Assembly: GCA_023450615.1 (NCBI GenBank)
Contig: JAEXGT010000106.1
Location: 1 to 64,000, forward strand
From: Pseudomonadota bacterium
GTDB lineage: Bacteria; Pseudomonadota; Alphaproteobacteria; Rhizobiales; Beijerinckiaceae
Direction: 5' to 3'
DNA: 64,000 nucleotides
In this document: positions 43,036 to 51,499 of the stretch, piece by piece
Layout: each line of letters starts with the position of its first letter
Numbering within the stretch: position 1 is the stretch's first letter
Notes under the pieces: generated by a model
Seen by the model: only the letters and a program-made list of their open reading frames with translations
What the model was told of the DNA's origin: nothing
Database searches by the model: none
Position numbers and translations under genes: made by a program

Positions 43036-44040
43036 TCAGCGCGCAGCGGCGTTGAGCCAGGTATCGGTGAAGGCGCGGCGGTTCTGCTGCACTTCCTCCG
43101 GTGTGAAGAGCAGCGCCTTCTGCGGCTGCACCAGATCCTTGAACGATGCAGGCAGTCCTGACGCAGGCACCTTGGCGGGCATCATCCAGTTGCCTTCGGG
43201 CATAGCGGACTGGAAAGGTTCGCTGAGCACGAAGGCCATGAACTTCTTCGCAAGCTCGGGCTGCTTCGTGGCGCGGGTCATGCCGGCAAGCTCAACATGC
43301 AGGTAATGGCCTTCCGAGAACGCGGCCGCCTTATAGTTGTCCTTCTTCTCGGCTGCGATGTGATAGGCTGGAGACGTGGTGTAGGACATCACCATGTCCG
43401 CCTCGCCCTTCATGAACAGGCCATAGGCTTCCGACCAGCCCTTTGTGAAAGTGACGACACGCGGCTTCAGCTGAGTCCAGGCTTCTCCCGCCTTCTCGCC
43501 ATAGACCTGCTGCATCCACAGCAATAGCCCAAGGCCAGGCGCGCTGGTGCGCGGATCCTGCAGCACCACTTTCGGGCCGTTAGGATTTTCGACGAGCTCC
43601 TTCAGGCTTTTGGGCGGATTGGGAAGTTTGTTCGCGTCATAGACAAAGGCGTAATACCCCCAGTCGAAGGGGATGAAGGTATCGTCGTTCCAGGCGATCG
43701 GAAGAGACAGATCCTTCACATCCACGCCATGCGGCGCAAAGACGTCGAGCTCCTTGGCCTCCGCTGCGAGATTCATGTCGAGGCCCACGACCAAGTCGGC
43801 TTTCGTGCCCGCTCCTTCGAGGCGCAGGCGCCCGACGAGGCTGCCTGCATCTTCTGCTGTGACCCAGTTGAGGTCACAGCCACAGGTTGCCTCAAAACGC
43901 TCCTCGACAATTTTGCCGGGACCGTATTTGCCGGCGAACGAGCCGTAGGTGTAGACGGTCAGCACAGGTTTTTCCTGCGCGAGTGCGGCGCTCGTCGCCA
44001 GGAAGAGCGAGGCTAAGGTGAAAAGAGATCGGCGTAACAT
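43036..44040 (-). CDS. thiB: Thiamine/TPP-binding periplasmic protein
   Basis: The 334-residue binding protein has a signal peptide (MLRRSLFTLASLFLATSAALA, cleavage after ALA at residue 21). The mature N-terminus KPVLTVYTYGSFAGKYGPG and the GADLVVGLD-like stretch (TKADLVVGLDMN) are typical of ThiB/TbpA. The ATG at 44040 was chosen because the signal peptide starts there; an upstream in-frame extension reads through the riboswitch. It is first in thiBPQ. Confidence 0.95.
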   Translation of the reverse strand: MLRRSLFTLASLFLATSAALAQEKPVLTVYTYGSFAGKYGPGKIVEERFEATCGCDLNWVTAEDAGSLVGRLRLEGAGTKADLVVGLDMNLAAEAKELDVFAPHGVDVKDLSLPIAWNDDTFIPFDWGYYAFVYDANKLPNPPKSLKELVENPNGPKVVLQDPRTSAPGLGLLLWMQQVYGEKAGEAWTQLKPRVVTFTKGWSEAYGLFMKGEADMVMSYTTSPAYHIAAEKKDNYKAAAFSEGHYLHVELAGMTRATKQPELAKKFMAFVLSEPFQSAMPEGNWMMPAKVPASGLPASFKDLVQPQKALLFTPEEVQQNRRAFTDTWLNAAAR

Positions 44041-44121
44041 CAAGGTTGCTCCCATGCATGATGCAAGCCGGGTTGGCGGCACAACTCGCACGGGGCGCAG
44101 CTTTCTCTGCGATGTCGCATG

Positions 44122-44212
44122 CTCATTCCCTCCGCCGGCATGACCCGGATCAGGTTCGACGGGTCGGCGGCCTTGCCGCCTCTCAGCCTCGGATGAGGCT
44201 CCCCGTGAGACA
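44122..44212 (-). promoter_or_regulatory. TPP (THI-box) riboswitch
   Basis: On the minus strand, upstream of thiB, the sequence contains the conserved TPP riboswitch elements in order: CACGGGGAGCC at the 5' end, GGCTGAGAGG, then GACCCGTCGAACCTGATCCG and CATGCCGGCGGAGGGA closing the structure. This is the thiamine-pyrophosphate aptamer. It lies 80-170 nt before the thiB start, so thiBPQ should be shut off when TPP is abundant. The expression-platform hairpin was not resolved. Confidence 0.96.
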
Positions 44213-44336
44213 AGGCTGGTTCTAGAGCAGATTCCTTTGCAACACAAGGCGCGGCAGCATCCCCGCGCTTTGGGGCAGTGCCCTTGCGGCAGAGCTAAGA
44301 TTCTGTTTGGAATAGGTAAATGATGGATTTTCTAGA

Positions 44337-45521
44337 ATGAACCTTCCCCAAACCTGCGATGTTGCCGTTATCGGGCTCGGTGCCATGGGCTCTGCGGCGC
44401 TCTACCAGCTGGCGAAGCGAGGCGTGAAGGCTGTCGGGATCGACCAGTTTTCTCCGCCTCACGACCAGGGCTCGACCCATGGGGAAACGCGGATTACGCG
44501 TCAGGCGATCGGCGAGGGCGCGTTCTATGTGCCGCTCGCGTTGCGCTCCAACGAGATCTGGAAGGATCTGGAGGCCGAGACGGGCGAGCGGCTTCTGACG
44601 CAGAATGGCTGCCTGATCGTGGAAACGGTGAACCCCGCCTCCAATGGGGTCATCCGCAATGCCTTTCTGGAGCGCACGCGGAAGGCGGCCTTGGCCTATG
44701 ATATCCGTCATGAGGTGATTGATGCGGCGGAAATCCGCCGTCGCTATCCGCAATTCACGCCGCGCGAAGATGAAATCGGCTATTTCGAGCCGGGAGGCGG
44801 ATACCTCAATCCGGAGCGCTGCGTTGGGGTTCAGCTCGAACGTGCCTGCTCTCATGGGGCGATTGCCGCACTCGGAACCCGTGTAACCTCTGTCAAACAG
44901 GTGGGCGACGGCGTGCGGATCGTCACGGATCGGGGTGAGCTTTCTGCCGGGCAGGTCATCGTCTCGGCCGGTTCCTGGGCTCCTTCATTGCTGGGGGAGC
45001 CCTTCACGCGGCTTCTCTCGCCGAGCCGCCAGGTCATGCATTGGTTCGAGGTCGATCCGGATTATGCGCAGCATTGGGCGACGAGCCCCGTTTTCATCTG
45101 GTCGCATGGACCGAGCCCCAATGATTTCTTCTATGGTTTTCCTTCTTTGAGCGGCAGCAACGCCATCAAGACTGCGGGAGAGCAATACGATGCGTTCGTT
45201 GATCCTGATGATATCGAGCGAGCCGTTACCTCTGCCGAATCCGATGCCATGCGTGACGATCACCTCTCCGGGCGTGTCCAGGGGCTTCGCCCCCATGCCC
45301 TGCGGGCCGTGACCTGCCTTTATACGATGACCTCAGATTCGAATTTTCTGATCGACCGTCATCCCGAAAGTGATCGAATTCTCGTCGTGTCCCCCTGCTC
45401 GGGGCACGGTTTCAAGCACTCGGCCGCAATTGGTGAAGTGGCGGCTCAATGGGTAGTCGAGGGGAAAAGCGTGATCGATGTGTCCGTTTTCGCCCTATCC
45501 CGATTTGGTGTGAACGCGTGA
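44337..45521 (+). CDS. solA: N-methyl-L-tryptophan oxidase / monomeric sarcosine oxidase-type flavoprotein
   Basis: The 394-residue FAD enzyme oxidises N-methyl or amine groups of amino acids. The dinucleotide motif VIGLGAMGSAALYQLAKRG is at residues 11-29. The covalent-FAD cysteine region is visible as TCLYTMTSDSNFLIDRHP, matching the CLYT motif of SolA and MSOX, and SPCSGHGFKHSAAIGE is the C-terminal FAD loop. The start ATG follows the divergent thiB riboswitch by about 125 nt. No other catabolic gene is next to it, so its true substrate (sarcosine, N-methyltryptophan or other) is open. Confidence 0.9.
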   Translation: MNLPQTCDVAVIGLGAMGSAALYQLAKRGVKAVGIDQFSPPHDQGSTHGETRITRQAIGEGAFYVPLALRSNEIWKDLEAETGERLLTQNGCLIVETVNPASNGVIRNAFLERTRKAALAYDIRHEVIDAAEIRRRYPQFTPREDEIGYFEPGGGYLNPERCVGVQLERACSHGAIAALGTRVTSVKQVGDGVRIVTDRGELSAGQVIVSAGSWAPSLLGEPFTRLLSPSRQVMHWFEVDPDYAQHWATSPVFIWSHGPSPNDFFYGFPSLSGSNAIKTAGEQYDAFVDPDDIERAVTSAESDAMRDDHLSGRVQGLRPHALRAVTCLYTMTSDSNFLIDRHPESDRILVVSPCSGHGFKHSAAIGEVAAQWVVEGKSVIDVSVFALSRFGVNA

Positions 45522-45733
45522 GAGAGGCCGCATGATGGAAATTCATTTACCAATCCGTGCGACAATGCGTTCCGGTAATACATACCACTCAAGCTTGGCA
45601 TCGGCGGCAGGCTTGATGGTTACAGAACATCTCGCCTCAGGCCATGGGCACGAGCGAAACATTCAGGTGAGACGCATAGGTATAATGCATCAACGGCCAT
45701 CATGGGCTTTAGAGCATATGGCAGGTTCACGGT

Positions 45734-47515
45734 ATGGCTGACCTGCCAATTTGGGATTGGCGAGCATTTGCAGCCATGATTGCGTTCGGCCTCACGCTCA
45801 GCGGGGCATGGCTGGCCGGGCGCGCCTCCGTGCGCCGTCCTCTCAAGTCTTTTTACCGGGGCGTAGACCAATGGCGGCATGGCGATCTACAGACACGGAT
45901 CCATCTCGGAGCTCCGAATACACCCCTTGGACAGTTGAGCGCTGCCTTCAACGACATGGCCAGCGCGTTCAACCTGCGGGAAGCGGAGCGTGAGAACGTT
46001 CTGAAAGCGCTACAGGAAGGGGAGGAACGGCTCCAGATCGCCCAGGATGTCGCAGGCCTCGGTATTTGGGATTGGGACCACTCGACCGGCAAGATCACTT
46101 GGTCACGGCAGATGTTCCAACTCGTCGGGCTCGATCCTTCAGAGAATGGGGTCAATCCATTCAAGGCTTGGATCGGTATTCTCCATCCCGACGATCGGGA
46201 GCGGATGGAATGGCAGGTCAAGCAATTGCCGCGCACCCTGGAGCCCTTGACGACGGAATATCGGATCGTCAGGAGCGACGGATCGGTGCGCTGGTTGCAG
46301 ATGCGCGGTCTGTCTCTCGCCGGAAAGATGGATAAGCCCCTGCGGACTGTGATCGTCAATCTCGACATCACGCCCAACAAGGAGACCGAACTCCGCGAGC
46401 GTTTCCTTCTCAAGCTCAGCGATCAGATCCGCGATCTCGTCCGCCCCGATGATATCCTGATGACCGTGTCGGAGGAGCTCGGTAAGCACCTGGGCGTCAC
46501 CCGTCTCGGCTACGGCGAGATCGAGCACGACACAATGATGTTGACGACGCTGGTCGATTGGCATGTGGAAGGCATGCCTTATATGGTCGGTCGGCATCCT
46601 CTGACGCCTTTCGGGCCCTTCGTCTGCGACGAGATGAGGGCAGGCCGGATCCTTGTGATCGATGATGCCTTGGCCGATCCCCGTCTTCAGGATTCCGCAG
46701 ATGTCTTCATCGCGCTCCAGAATATCGGCACCATTGTCGTTTCTCTCGTCAAGGAAGGGCGCCTGAGAGCCGCTCTCTACGTCCACAACACGACCAGACG
46801 GCAATGGACTGAAAGCGAGATCGAGTTGTGCCGTGACGTCGCCGAGCGTACATGGTCTGCTGTCGAAAGGACCCGGTCCGATGCGCGGCAGCGCCTGCTG
46901 ATCAACGAGCTCAATCACCGCGTCAAGAATACATTGGCGACGGTGCAATCCGTAGCAGCCCACAGCTTCAAGATCGGCGACCCCAATGCCGGACGTGCGG
47001 CTTTTGAGGCGCGCTTGTTCGCACTTTCCAAAACGCATGACGTTCTGACGCGTGAGAATTGGGAAGGCGCCAACCTTCAGGACATCGTCCAGGAGGCGAT
47101 AGCTCCTTACGCCCGGGACAATGCCGAGCGCTTCAAGGTTGTCGGCGAACCTCTGCAGCTTCCGCCTCGGATCGCCCTGCCGCTCGCCATGGCGCTTCAT
47201 GAGCTTTCAACAAACGCGGCAAAGTATGGGGCATTTTCAGCGGAAACCGGCGAGGTGCGCTTCGAATGGACGCTGGCCCATATGGAAGATGGGCCGCGCC
47301 TCGTGCTCAAATGGACGGAAACCGATGGCCCTCTGACCCAATCTCCCACTCACAAAGGTTTCGGCTCTCGCCTGATCGAGCGCGGCCTGACGCGGGAGCT
47401 TGGGGGGACGGTCGATCTGGACTATCGCCCCACCGGTCTTGTCTGCACAGTGAGCTTCCCGCTGCCTGAAGCGGAAACGGTCGATTACTATCGTGCCAAC
47501 GAAAAGCTCGCGTGA
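45734..47515 (+). CDS. HWE-family sensor histidine kinase, apparently N-terminally short
   Basis: The 593-residue kinase opens with one membrane helix (residues about 12-28), then a HAMP linker (about 35-85, GQLSAAFNDMASAF), a PAS/PAC domain (about 92-210), a GAF domain (about 222-370), and an HWE kinase core with His in INELNHRVKNTLATV and N-box HELSTNAAKYGAF. A HAMP after a single helix usually follows a second helix and a periplasmic sensor, so an N-terminal part may be lost. The 212 nt upstream do not encode it in any frame I can see. No response regulator is adjacent. Confidence 0.86.
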   Translation: MADLPIWDWRAFAAMIAFGLTLSGAWLAGRASVRRPLKSFYRGVDQWRHGDLQTRIHLGAPNTPLGQLSAAFNDMASAFNLREAERENVLKALQEGEERLQIAQDVAGLGIWDWDHSTGKITWSRQMFQLVGLDPSENGVNPFKAWIGILHPDDRERMEWQVKQLPRTLEPLTTEYRIVRSDGSVRWLQMRGLSLAGKMDKPLRTVIVNLDITPNKETELRERFLLKLSDQIRDLVRPDDILMTVSEELGKHLGVTRLGYGEIEHDTMMLTTLVDWHVEGMPYMVGRHPLTPFGPFVCDEMRAGRILVIDDALADPRLQDSADVFIALQNIGTIVVSLVKEGRLRAALYVHNTTRRQWTESEIELCRDVAERTWSAVERTRSDARQRLLINELNHRVKNTLATVQSVAAHSFKIGDPNAGRAAFEARLFALSKTHDVLTRENWEGANLQDIVQEAIAPYARDNAERFKVVGEPLQLPPRIALPLAMALHELSTNAAKYGAFSAETGEVRFEWTLAHMEDGPRLVLKWTETDGPLTQSPTHKGFGSRLIERGLTRELGGTVDLDYRPTGLVCTVSFPLPEAETVDYYRANEKLA

Positions 47516-47533
47516 GGGCTTCTCACGCGAGCT
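47505..47533. terminator. Convergent hairpin between the kinase and tex genes
   Basis: A perfect 12-bp stem (AGCTCGCGTGAG at 47505-47516 with CTCACGCGAGCT at 47522-47533) encloses a 5-nt loop and overlaps the stop codon of the kinase. No long U-tract follows on either side. Its place between convergent genes suggests a terminator or transcription barrier. Confidence 0.6.
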
Positions 47534-47555
47534 CGAGTGCTGAACGGAAGTACTA

Positions 47556-49916
47556 TCAGCGACGCGCGTTCTTGTCCTTCTGCAGTCCTGCCCGACGCAG
47601 GGCGTCTGCCAAGGCGCCACCGGATGCATTCGAAGCTGCGGGCGCGGATGATTTCTTCTCGCTCTGAGCGCGGTGCTTCTGGAAGGCGCCGCGATTGTCG
47701 TCGGAGCGATTGGAGGGGCGCTTCTCTGCGGGGTCGCTCATGCGCATGGTGAGTGAGATGCGCTTGCGCGGAATATCGACCTCGAGCACCTTCACCTTCA
47801 CGATGTCTCCGGGCTTCACCACGTCGCGGGGATCCTTTACGAAAGTCTCGGACAGAGCGGAGATGTGCACCAGACCGTCCTGATGCACGCCGATATCGAC
47901 GAAGGCGCCGAAAGCGGCCACGTTCGTCACCACACCTTCCAGCATCATGCCGGGCTTAAGATCGCTGATCTTCTCGACGCCTTCCATGAAGGTGGCCGTC
48001 TTGAATTCGGGGCGGGGGTCGCGGCCCGGCTTTTCCAGCTCGGACAGAATGTCCTTCACGGTCGGTACGCCGAATTTTTCATCCGTGAAGCTCTGTGGGC
48101 TGAGTTTCTTCAGGACGCCGCCATTGCCGATCAGAACCTTGATGTCGCTTTTCGTAGCCTCGAGAATGCGGCGGACGACAGGATAGGCTTCCGGGTGAAC
48201 TCCGGATGCATCGAGCGGATCGTCTCCGTTGGGGATGCGCAGGAAGCCTGCGGCCTGCTCGAAGGTTTTCGGTCCGAGACCCGGCACATCGCCGAGGGCC
48301 TTACGCGTCTTGAATGGTCCCTTGGCATTGCGGTGTTCGACGATGTTCTTCGCCACCCACTCGCCAAGACCTGATACGCGGGACAGAAGCGGCGCGGATG
48401 CCGTGTTGAGATCGACGCCGACTGCGTTCACGCAGTCTTCCACGACGGCATCAAGCGAGCGGGAGAGTTTGTATTCCGCAAGATCATGCTGATACTGGCC
48501 GACGCCGATCGATTTCGGATCGATCTTGACGAGTTCCGCCAGCGGATCCTGGAGACGGCGCGCAATGGAGACCGCACCGCGGAGAGACACGTCGAGATCC
48601 GGCAACTCTTGGCTTGCATAGGCTGAGGCCGAGTAAACGGACGCGCCTGCTTCAGACACCATGATCTTCGTGAGCTGCAGGTCCGGGTGCTTCGCCACCA
48701 ATTCGGCTGCGAGCTTGTCCGTCTCGCGCGAGGCTGTGCCGTTGCCGATGGCGATGAGTTCGACCTTGTGCACACGGCACAGGCGCGCAAGTGTCGCGAT
48801 GGACTCATCCCACTGGCGCTTCGGCTCGTGCGGGTAGATCGTATCCGTTGCAACCACTTTGCCGGTGGCATCCACCACAGCCACTTTCACGCCCGTGCGA
48901 TAGCCGGGATCGAGCCCGAGCGTCGGGCGTGTGCCTGCGGGGGCAGCAAGCAGAAGATCACGCAGGTTGCCGGCGAAGACCTTTACGGCTTCGTCCTCAG
49001 CGAGCTGCCACAGCTTCATCTTCATATCGAGCTCGATGGAGAAGCGCAGCTTCGTGCGCCAAGCCCAACGCACCGTTTCGAGAAGCCACTTGTCACCGGG
49101 GCGGCCCATGTCGGTGATGCCGAAGGCAAGCGCTGTGCGGCCTTCATAGCGGCTCACATAGCCGGGCTCTGCGGCGTCCTTATCCTCTTCCATGCGAAGA
49201 TCGAGGATCTCTTCCTTCTCGCCGCGGAAGAGAGCGAGAATGCGGTGCGAGGGCAGCTTGGTCAGAGGCTCGGCAAAATCGAAGTAATCGGCGAATTTCG
49301 CGCCATCGGTCTTCTTGCCGTCGCGTACCTTCGAGGTGAGGCTACCGCGCTCCCAATAGATATCGCGAAGGGCACCCAGCAATTCCGCGTTTTCCGCAAA
49401 GCGCTCCACCAGAATGGCGCGCGCGCCTTCGAGGGCGGCTTCAGGGGTTGCGACCTCCTTCTCCGTATTCACGAAGGCGGCTGCTTCCGTCTTCGGATCA
49501 CGCTGCGGCTCGGCGAGGATGAGATCGGCGAGCGGCTCGAGGCCGGCTTCCTTGGCAATCTGCGCCTTGGTGCGGCGCTTGGGCTTGTAGGGCAGGTAAA
49601 GATCTTCGAGGCGCGCCTTGGTGTCGGCGGTGTTGATCTGAAGGGCCAGCTCGTCGGTGAGCTTGCCCTGCTCGCGGACGCTGTCAAGAATCGTCTTGCG
49701 GCGGTCTTCCAGCTCCCGCAGATAACGCAGGCGTTCCTCCAGGGTGCGCAGCTGGGCGTCGTCCAGGGTGCCGGTGACTTCCTTGCGGTAGCGCGCGATG
49801 AAGGGCACGGTCGAGCCCCCGTCGAGCAGGTCGACGGCTGCCTTGACCTGCCATTCCTGTACATTCAGTTCATTCGCAATGCGCTGACCGATGGATAGCA
49901 TGGATCTCTCCGACAT
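47556..49916 (-). CDS. tex: Tex-family RNA-binding S1 protein
   Basis: The 786-residue Tex protein binds nucleic acid and is linked to transcription elongation in other bacteria. It has the N-terminal Tex_N helices (residues 1-190), a YqgF/RNase H-like core (about 330-430, LGLDPGYRTGVKVAVVD), a helix-hairpin-helix region (about 500-560, LNTASAPLLSRVSGLGEW) and an S1 domain (about 655-725, GMMLEGVVTNVAAFGAFVDI). The C-terminal tail is basic. The start at 49916 or at 49901 (MLSIGQR) is unclear. The length is standard. Confidence 0.95.
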   Translation of the reverse strand: MSERSMLSIGQRIANELNVQEWQVKAAVDLLDGGSTVPFIARYRKEVTGTLDDAQLRTLEERLRYLRELEDRRKTILDSVREQGKLTDELALQINTADTKARLEDLYLPYKPKRRTKAQIAKEAGLEPLADLILAEPQRDPKTEAAAFVNTEKEVATPEAALEGARAILVERFAENAELLGALRDIYWERGSLTSKVRDGKKTDGAKFADYFDFAEPLTKLPSHRILALFRGEKEEILDLRMEEDKDAAEPGYVSRYEGRTALAFGITDMGRPGDKWLLETVRWAWRTKLRFSIELDMKMKLWQLAEDEAVKVFAGNLRDLLLAAPAGTRPTLGLDPGYRTGVKVAVVDATGKVVATDTIYPHEPKRQWDESIATLARLCRVHKVELIAIGNGTASRETDKLAAELVAKHPDLQLTKIMVSEAGASVYSASAYASQELPDLDVSLRGAVSIARRLQDPLAELVKIDPKSIGVGQYQHDLAEYKLSRSLDAVVEDCVNAVGVDLNTASAPLLSRVSGLGEWVAKNIVEHRNAKGPFKTRKALGDVPGLGPKTFEQAAGFLRIPNGDDPLDASGVHPEAYPVVRRILEATKSDIKVLIGNGGVLKKLSPQSFTDEKFGVPTVKDILSELEKPGRDPRPEFKTATFMEGVEKISDLKPGMMLEGVVTNVAAFGAFVDIGVHQDGLVHISALSETFVKDPRDVVKPGDIVKVKVLEVDIPRKRISLTMRMSDPAEKRPSNRSDDNRGAFQKHRAQSEKKSSAPAASNASGGALADALRRAGLQKDKNARR

Positions 49917-50095
49917 TAAGTAAGATGCGGCTTCTACGGGGTGCGAGCGCCCCGGGTCAACGGCCTATCCCCAGCCCCAGGGTCGCACTGCCCCTTGGGA
50001 AGATCGTTGAGCGGAGCCCCGAAAAACCTCTTGGCTACCGGCATTCGGGCGTATAGACCGTCCGGCCTTTCAACCGCTTTTTTGCCGGATCCCCA

Positions 50096-51424
50096 ATGTC
50101 AGTTCCCCACGATCTTTCCATCGGCATCGATTTCGGAACCAGCAATACGGTGGTGGCGGTTGCCGATTCGCATGGAAACGTACATGCCCTGACCTTCGAC
50201 CATGGCGGCGAGAGGCTGAAGGTTTATGTGACGGCGCTCTGCTTTTGGGACGAGCGCCATGGTAACGGCTTGCGCACGCAGGTCGAAGGCGGACCTTGGG
50301 CCATCGAGCAGTTTCTCGACGGACTTGATCCTCATCGCTTCATTCAATCGTTTAAGACCTTTGCCGCGAGTGCGACGTTTCAGGAAACTCGCATCTTCCG
50401 GGACCGATACCGCTTTGAGGACCTTTTGAGCGCTTTTCTGCGCACCCTCGTGCACCATGGCGGTTCGCAGCTCGATTGGGGCGTAGCGAATGTGGTGATC
50501 GGACGGCCGGTGCAGTTCGCCGGCTACAACCCTGACGACGATCTCGCCATGCAGCGCTACCGGGCCGCGTTCGGAAAGCTCGGTGCCGATCATGCCCGCT
50601 ATGTCTATGAGCCCGTGGGCGCCGCTTTCTTCTATGCACGCCAACTCAACCGCGACTCCACGGTGCTTGTGGCGGATTTCGGCGGCGGCACCAGCGACTT
50701 CTCCGTTATGCGCTTCTCTCGCGAGAGCGGCGTTCTTCGTGCGGAGCCCTTGGGGCATTCAGGCGTCGGCATTGCAGGCGATTCGTTTGACTATCGCATT
50801 GTCGATCATGTCGTCTCGCCCCAGCTCGGGAAGGGCGGTCTCTACCGTTCCATGGGCAAAACGTTGTCGATCCCCAATCACTACTTTGCCAATTTCGCGC
50901 GCTGGAATCAGCTCGCCATGATGAAGGGTAGCGGCGATCTGAAGGAATTGCGTGAGCTTGCGAAAGTGGCTCTCGAGCCGGAACCTCTCGAAAAGTTCAT
51001 CGACATCATCGAATACGATCTGGGTTTTGCTCTCTATCGTGCGGTGTCTTCGGCGAAGGTGGCGTTGTCGAGTCAGTATGAAACAGAGTTCAGTTTCAAA
51101 GGTGAAGGCGTCGACATCAAGGCGCGCATCAAGCGGACGGATTTCGAGAACTGGATTGCAGACGACGTACGTCGCATCGGCGAGACGGTCGACGAAGCGC
51201 TTGCCAAGTCCGGTATCTCGGCCTCCGATATAGACAAGGTCTTCCTGACAGGCGGCACTTCCTTTGTGCCTGCCATCCGCAACCTCTTCGTGGAGCGTTT
51301 CGGCGAGGAGCGGTTGACCTCGGCGGATCAGTTCGAGTCCATCGCCTATGGTCTTGCGCTGATCGGTCAGACGGAGGATCCCGAACGCTGGGCTGTTCAA
51401 GGTAGCGAGGCAGCCGAGATTTAA
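50096..51424 (+). CDS. Hsp70-family protein (YegD-like)
   Basis: A 442-residue protein with the Hsp70 actin-like ATPase domain only. Phosphate loop 1 is GIDFGTSNTVVAVAD; phosphate 2 is VADFGGGTSDFSVM; the adenosine motif is VFLTGGTSFVPAIRNLF. It has no substrate-binding beta domain or lid, as in E. coli YegD. The role of YegD-like proteins is poorly known. It lies divergent from tex and 75 nt before ppc, in the same direction as ppc. ATP hydrolysis and a peptide-interaction role are only presumed. Confidence 0.92.
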   Translation: MSVPHDLSIGIDFGTSNTVVAVADSHGNVHALTFDHGGERLKVYVTALCFWDERHGNGLRTQVEGGPWAIEQFLDGLDPHRFIQSFKTFAASATFQETRIFRDRYRFEDLLSAFLRTLVHHGGSQLDWGVANVVIGRPVQFAGYNPDDDLAMQRYRAAFGKLGADHARYVYEPVGAAFFYARQLNRDSTVLVADFGGGTSDFSVMRFSRESGVLRAEPLGHSGVGIAGDSFDYRIVDHVVSPQLGKGGLYRSMGKTLSIPNHYFANFARWNQLAMMKGSGDLKELRELAKVALEPEPLEKFIDIIEYDLGFALYRAVSSAKVALSSQYETEFSFKGEGVDIKARIKRTDFENWIADDVRRIGETVDEALAKSGISASDIDKVFLTGGTSFVPAIRNLFVERFGEERLTSADQFESIAYGLALIGQTEDPERWAVQGSEAAEI

Positions 51425-51499
51425 AATTAAACTTGTGATCCGGGCGGGAAAGGGTTTTATTTTGCGGCGCAACATAAAGCCTCTGCCGGGAGCCGACCC

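Noticed and set aside
44122..44337. Reading thiB from an upstream in-frame start through the leader
   Set aside because: The extension would translate the TPP riboswitch. The start at 44040 gives a proper signal peptide.
45532..45741. A 69-codon frame before the second sensor kinase
   Set aside because: It has no good ribosome-binding site or known family and overlaps the kinase start. It does not look like the missing kinase N-terminus.
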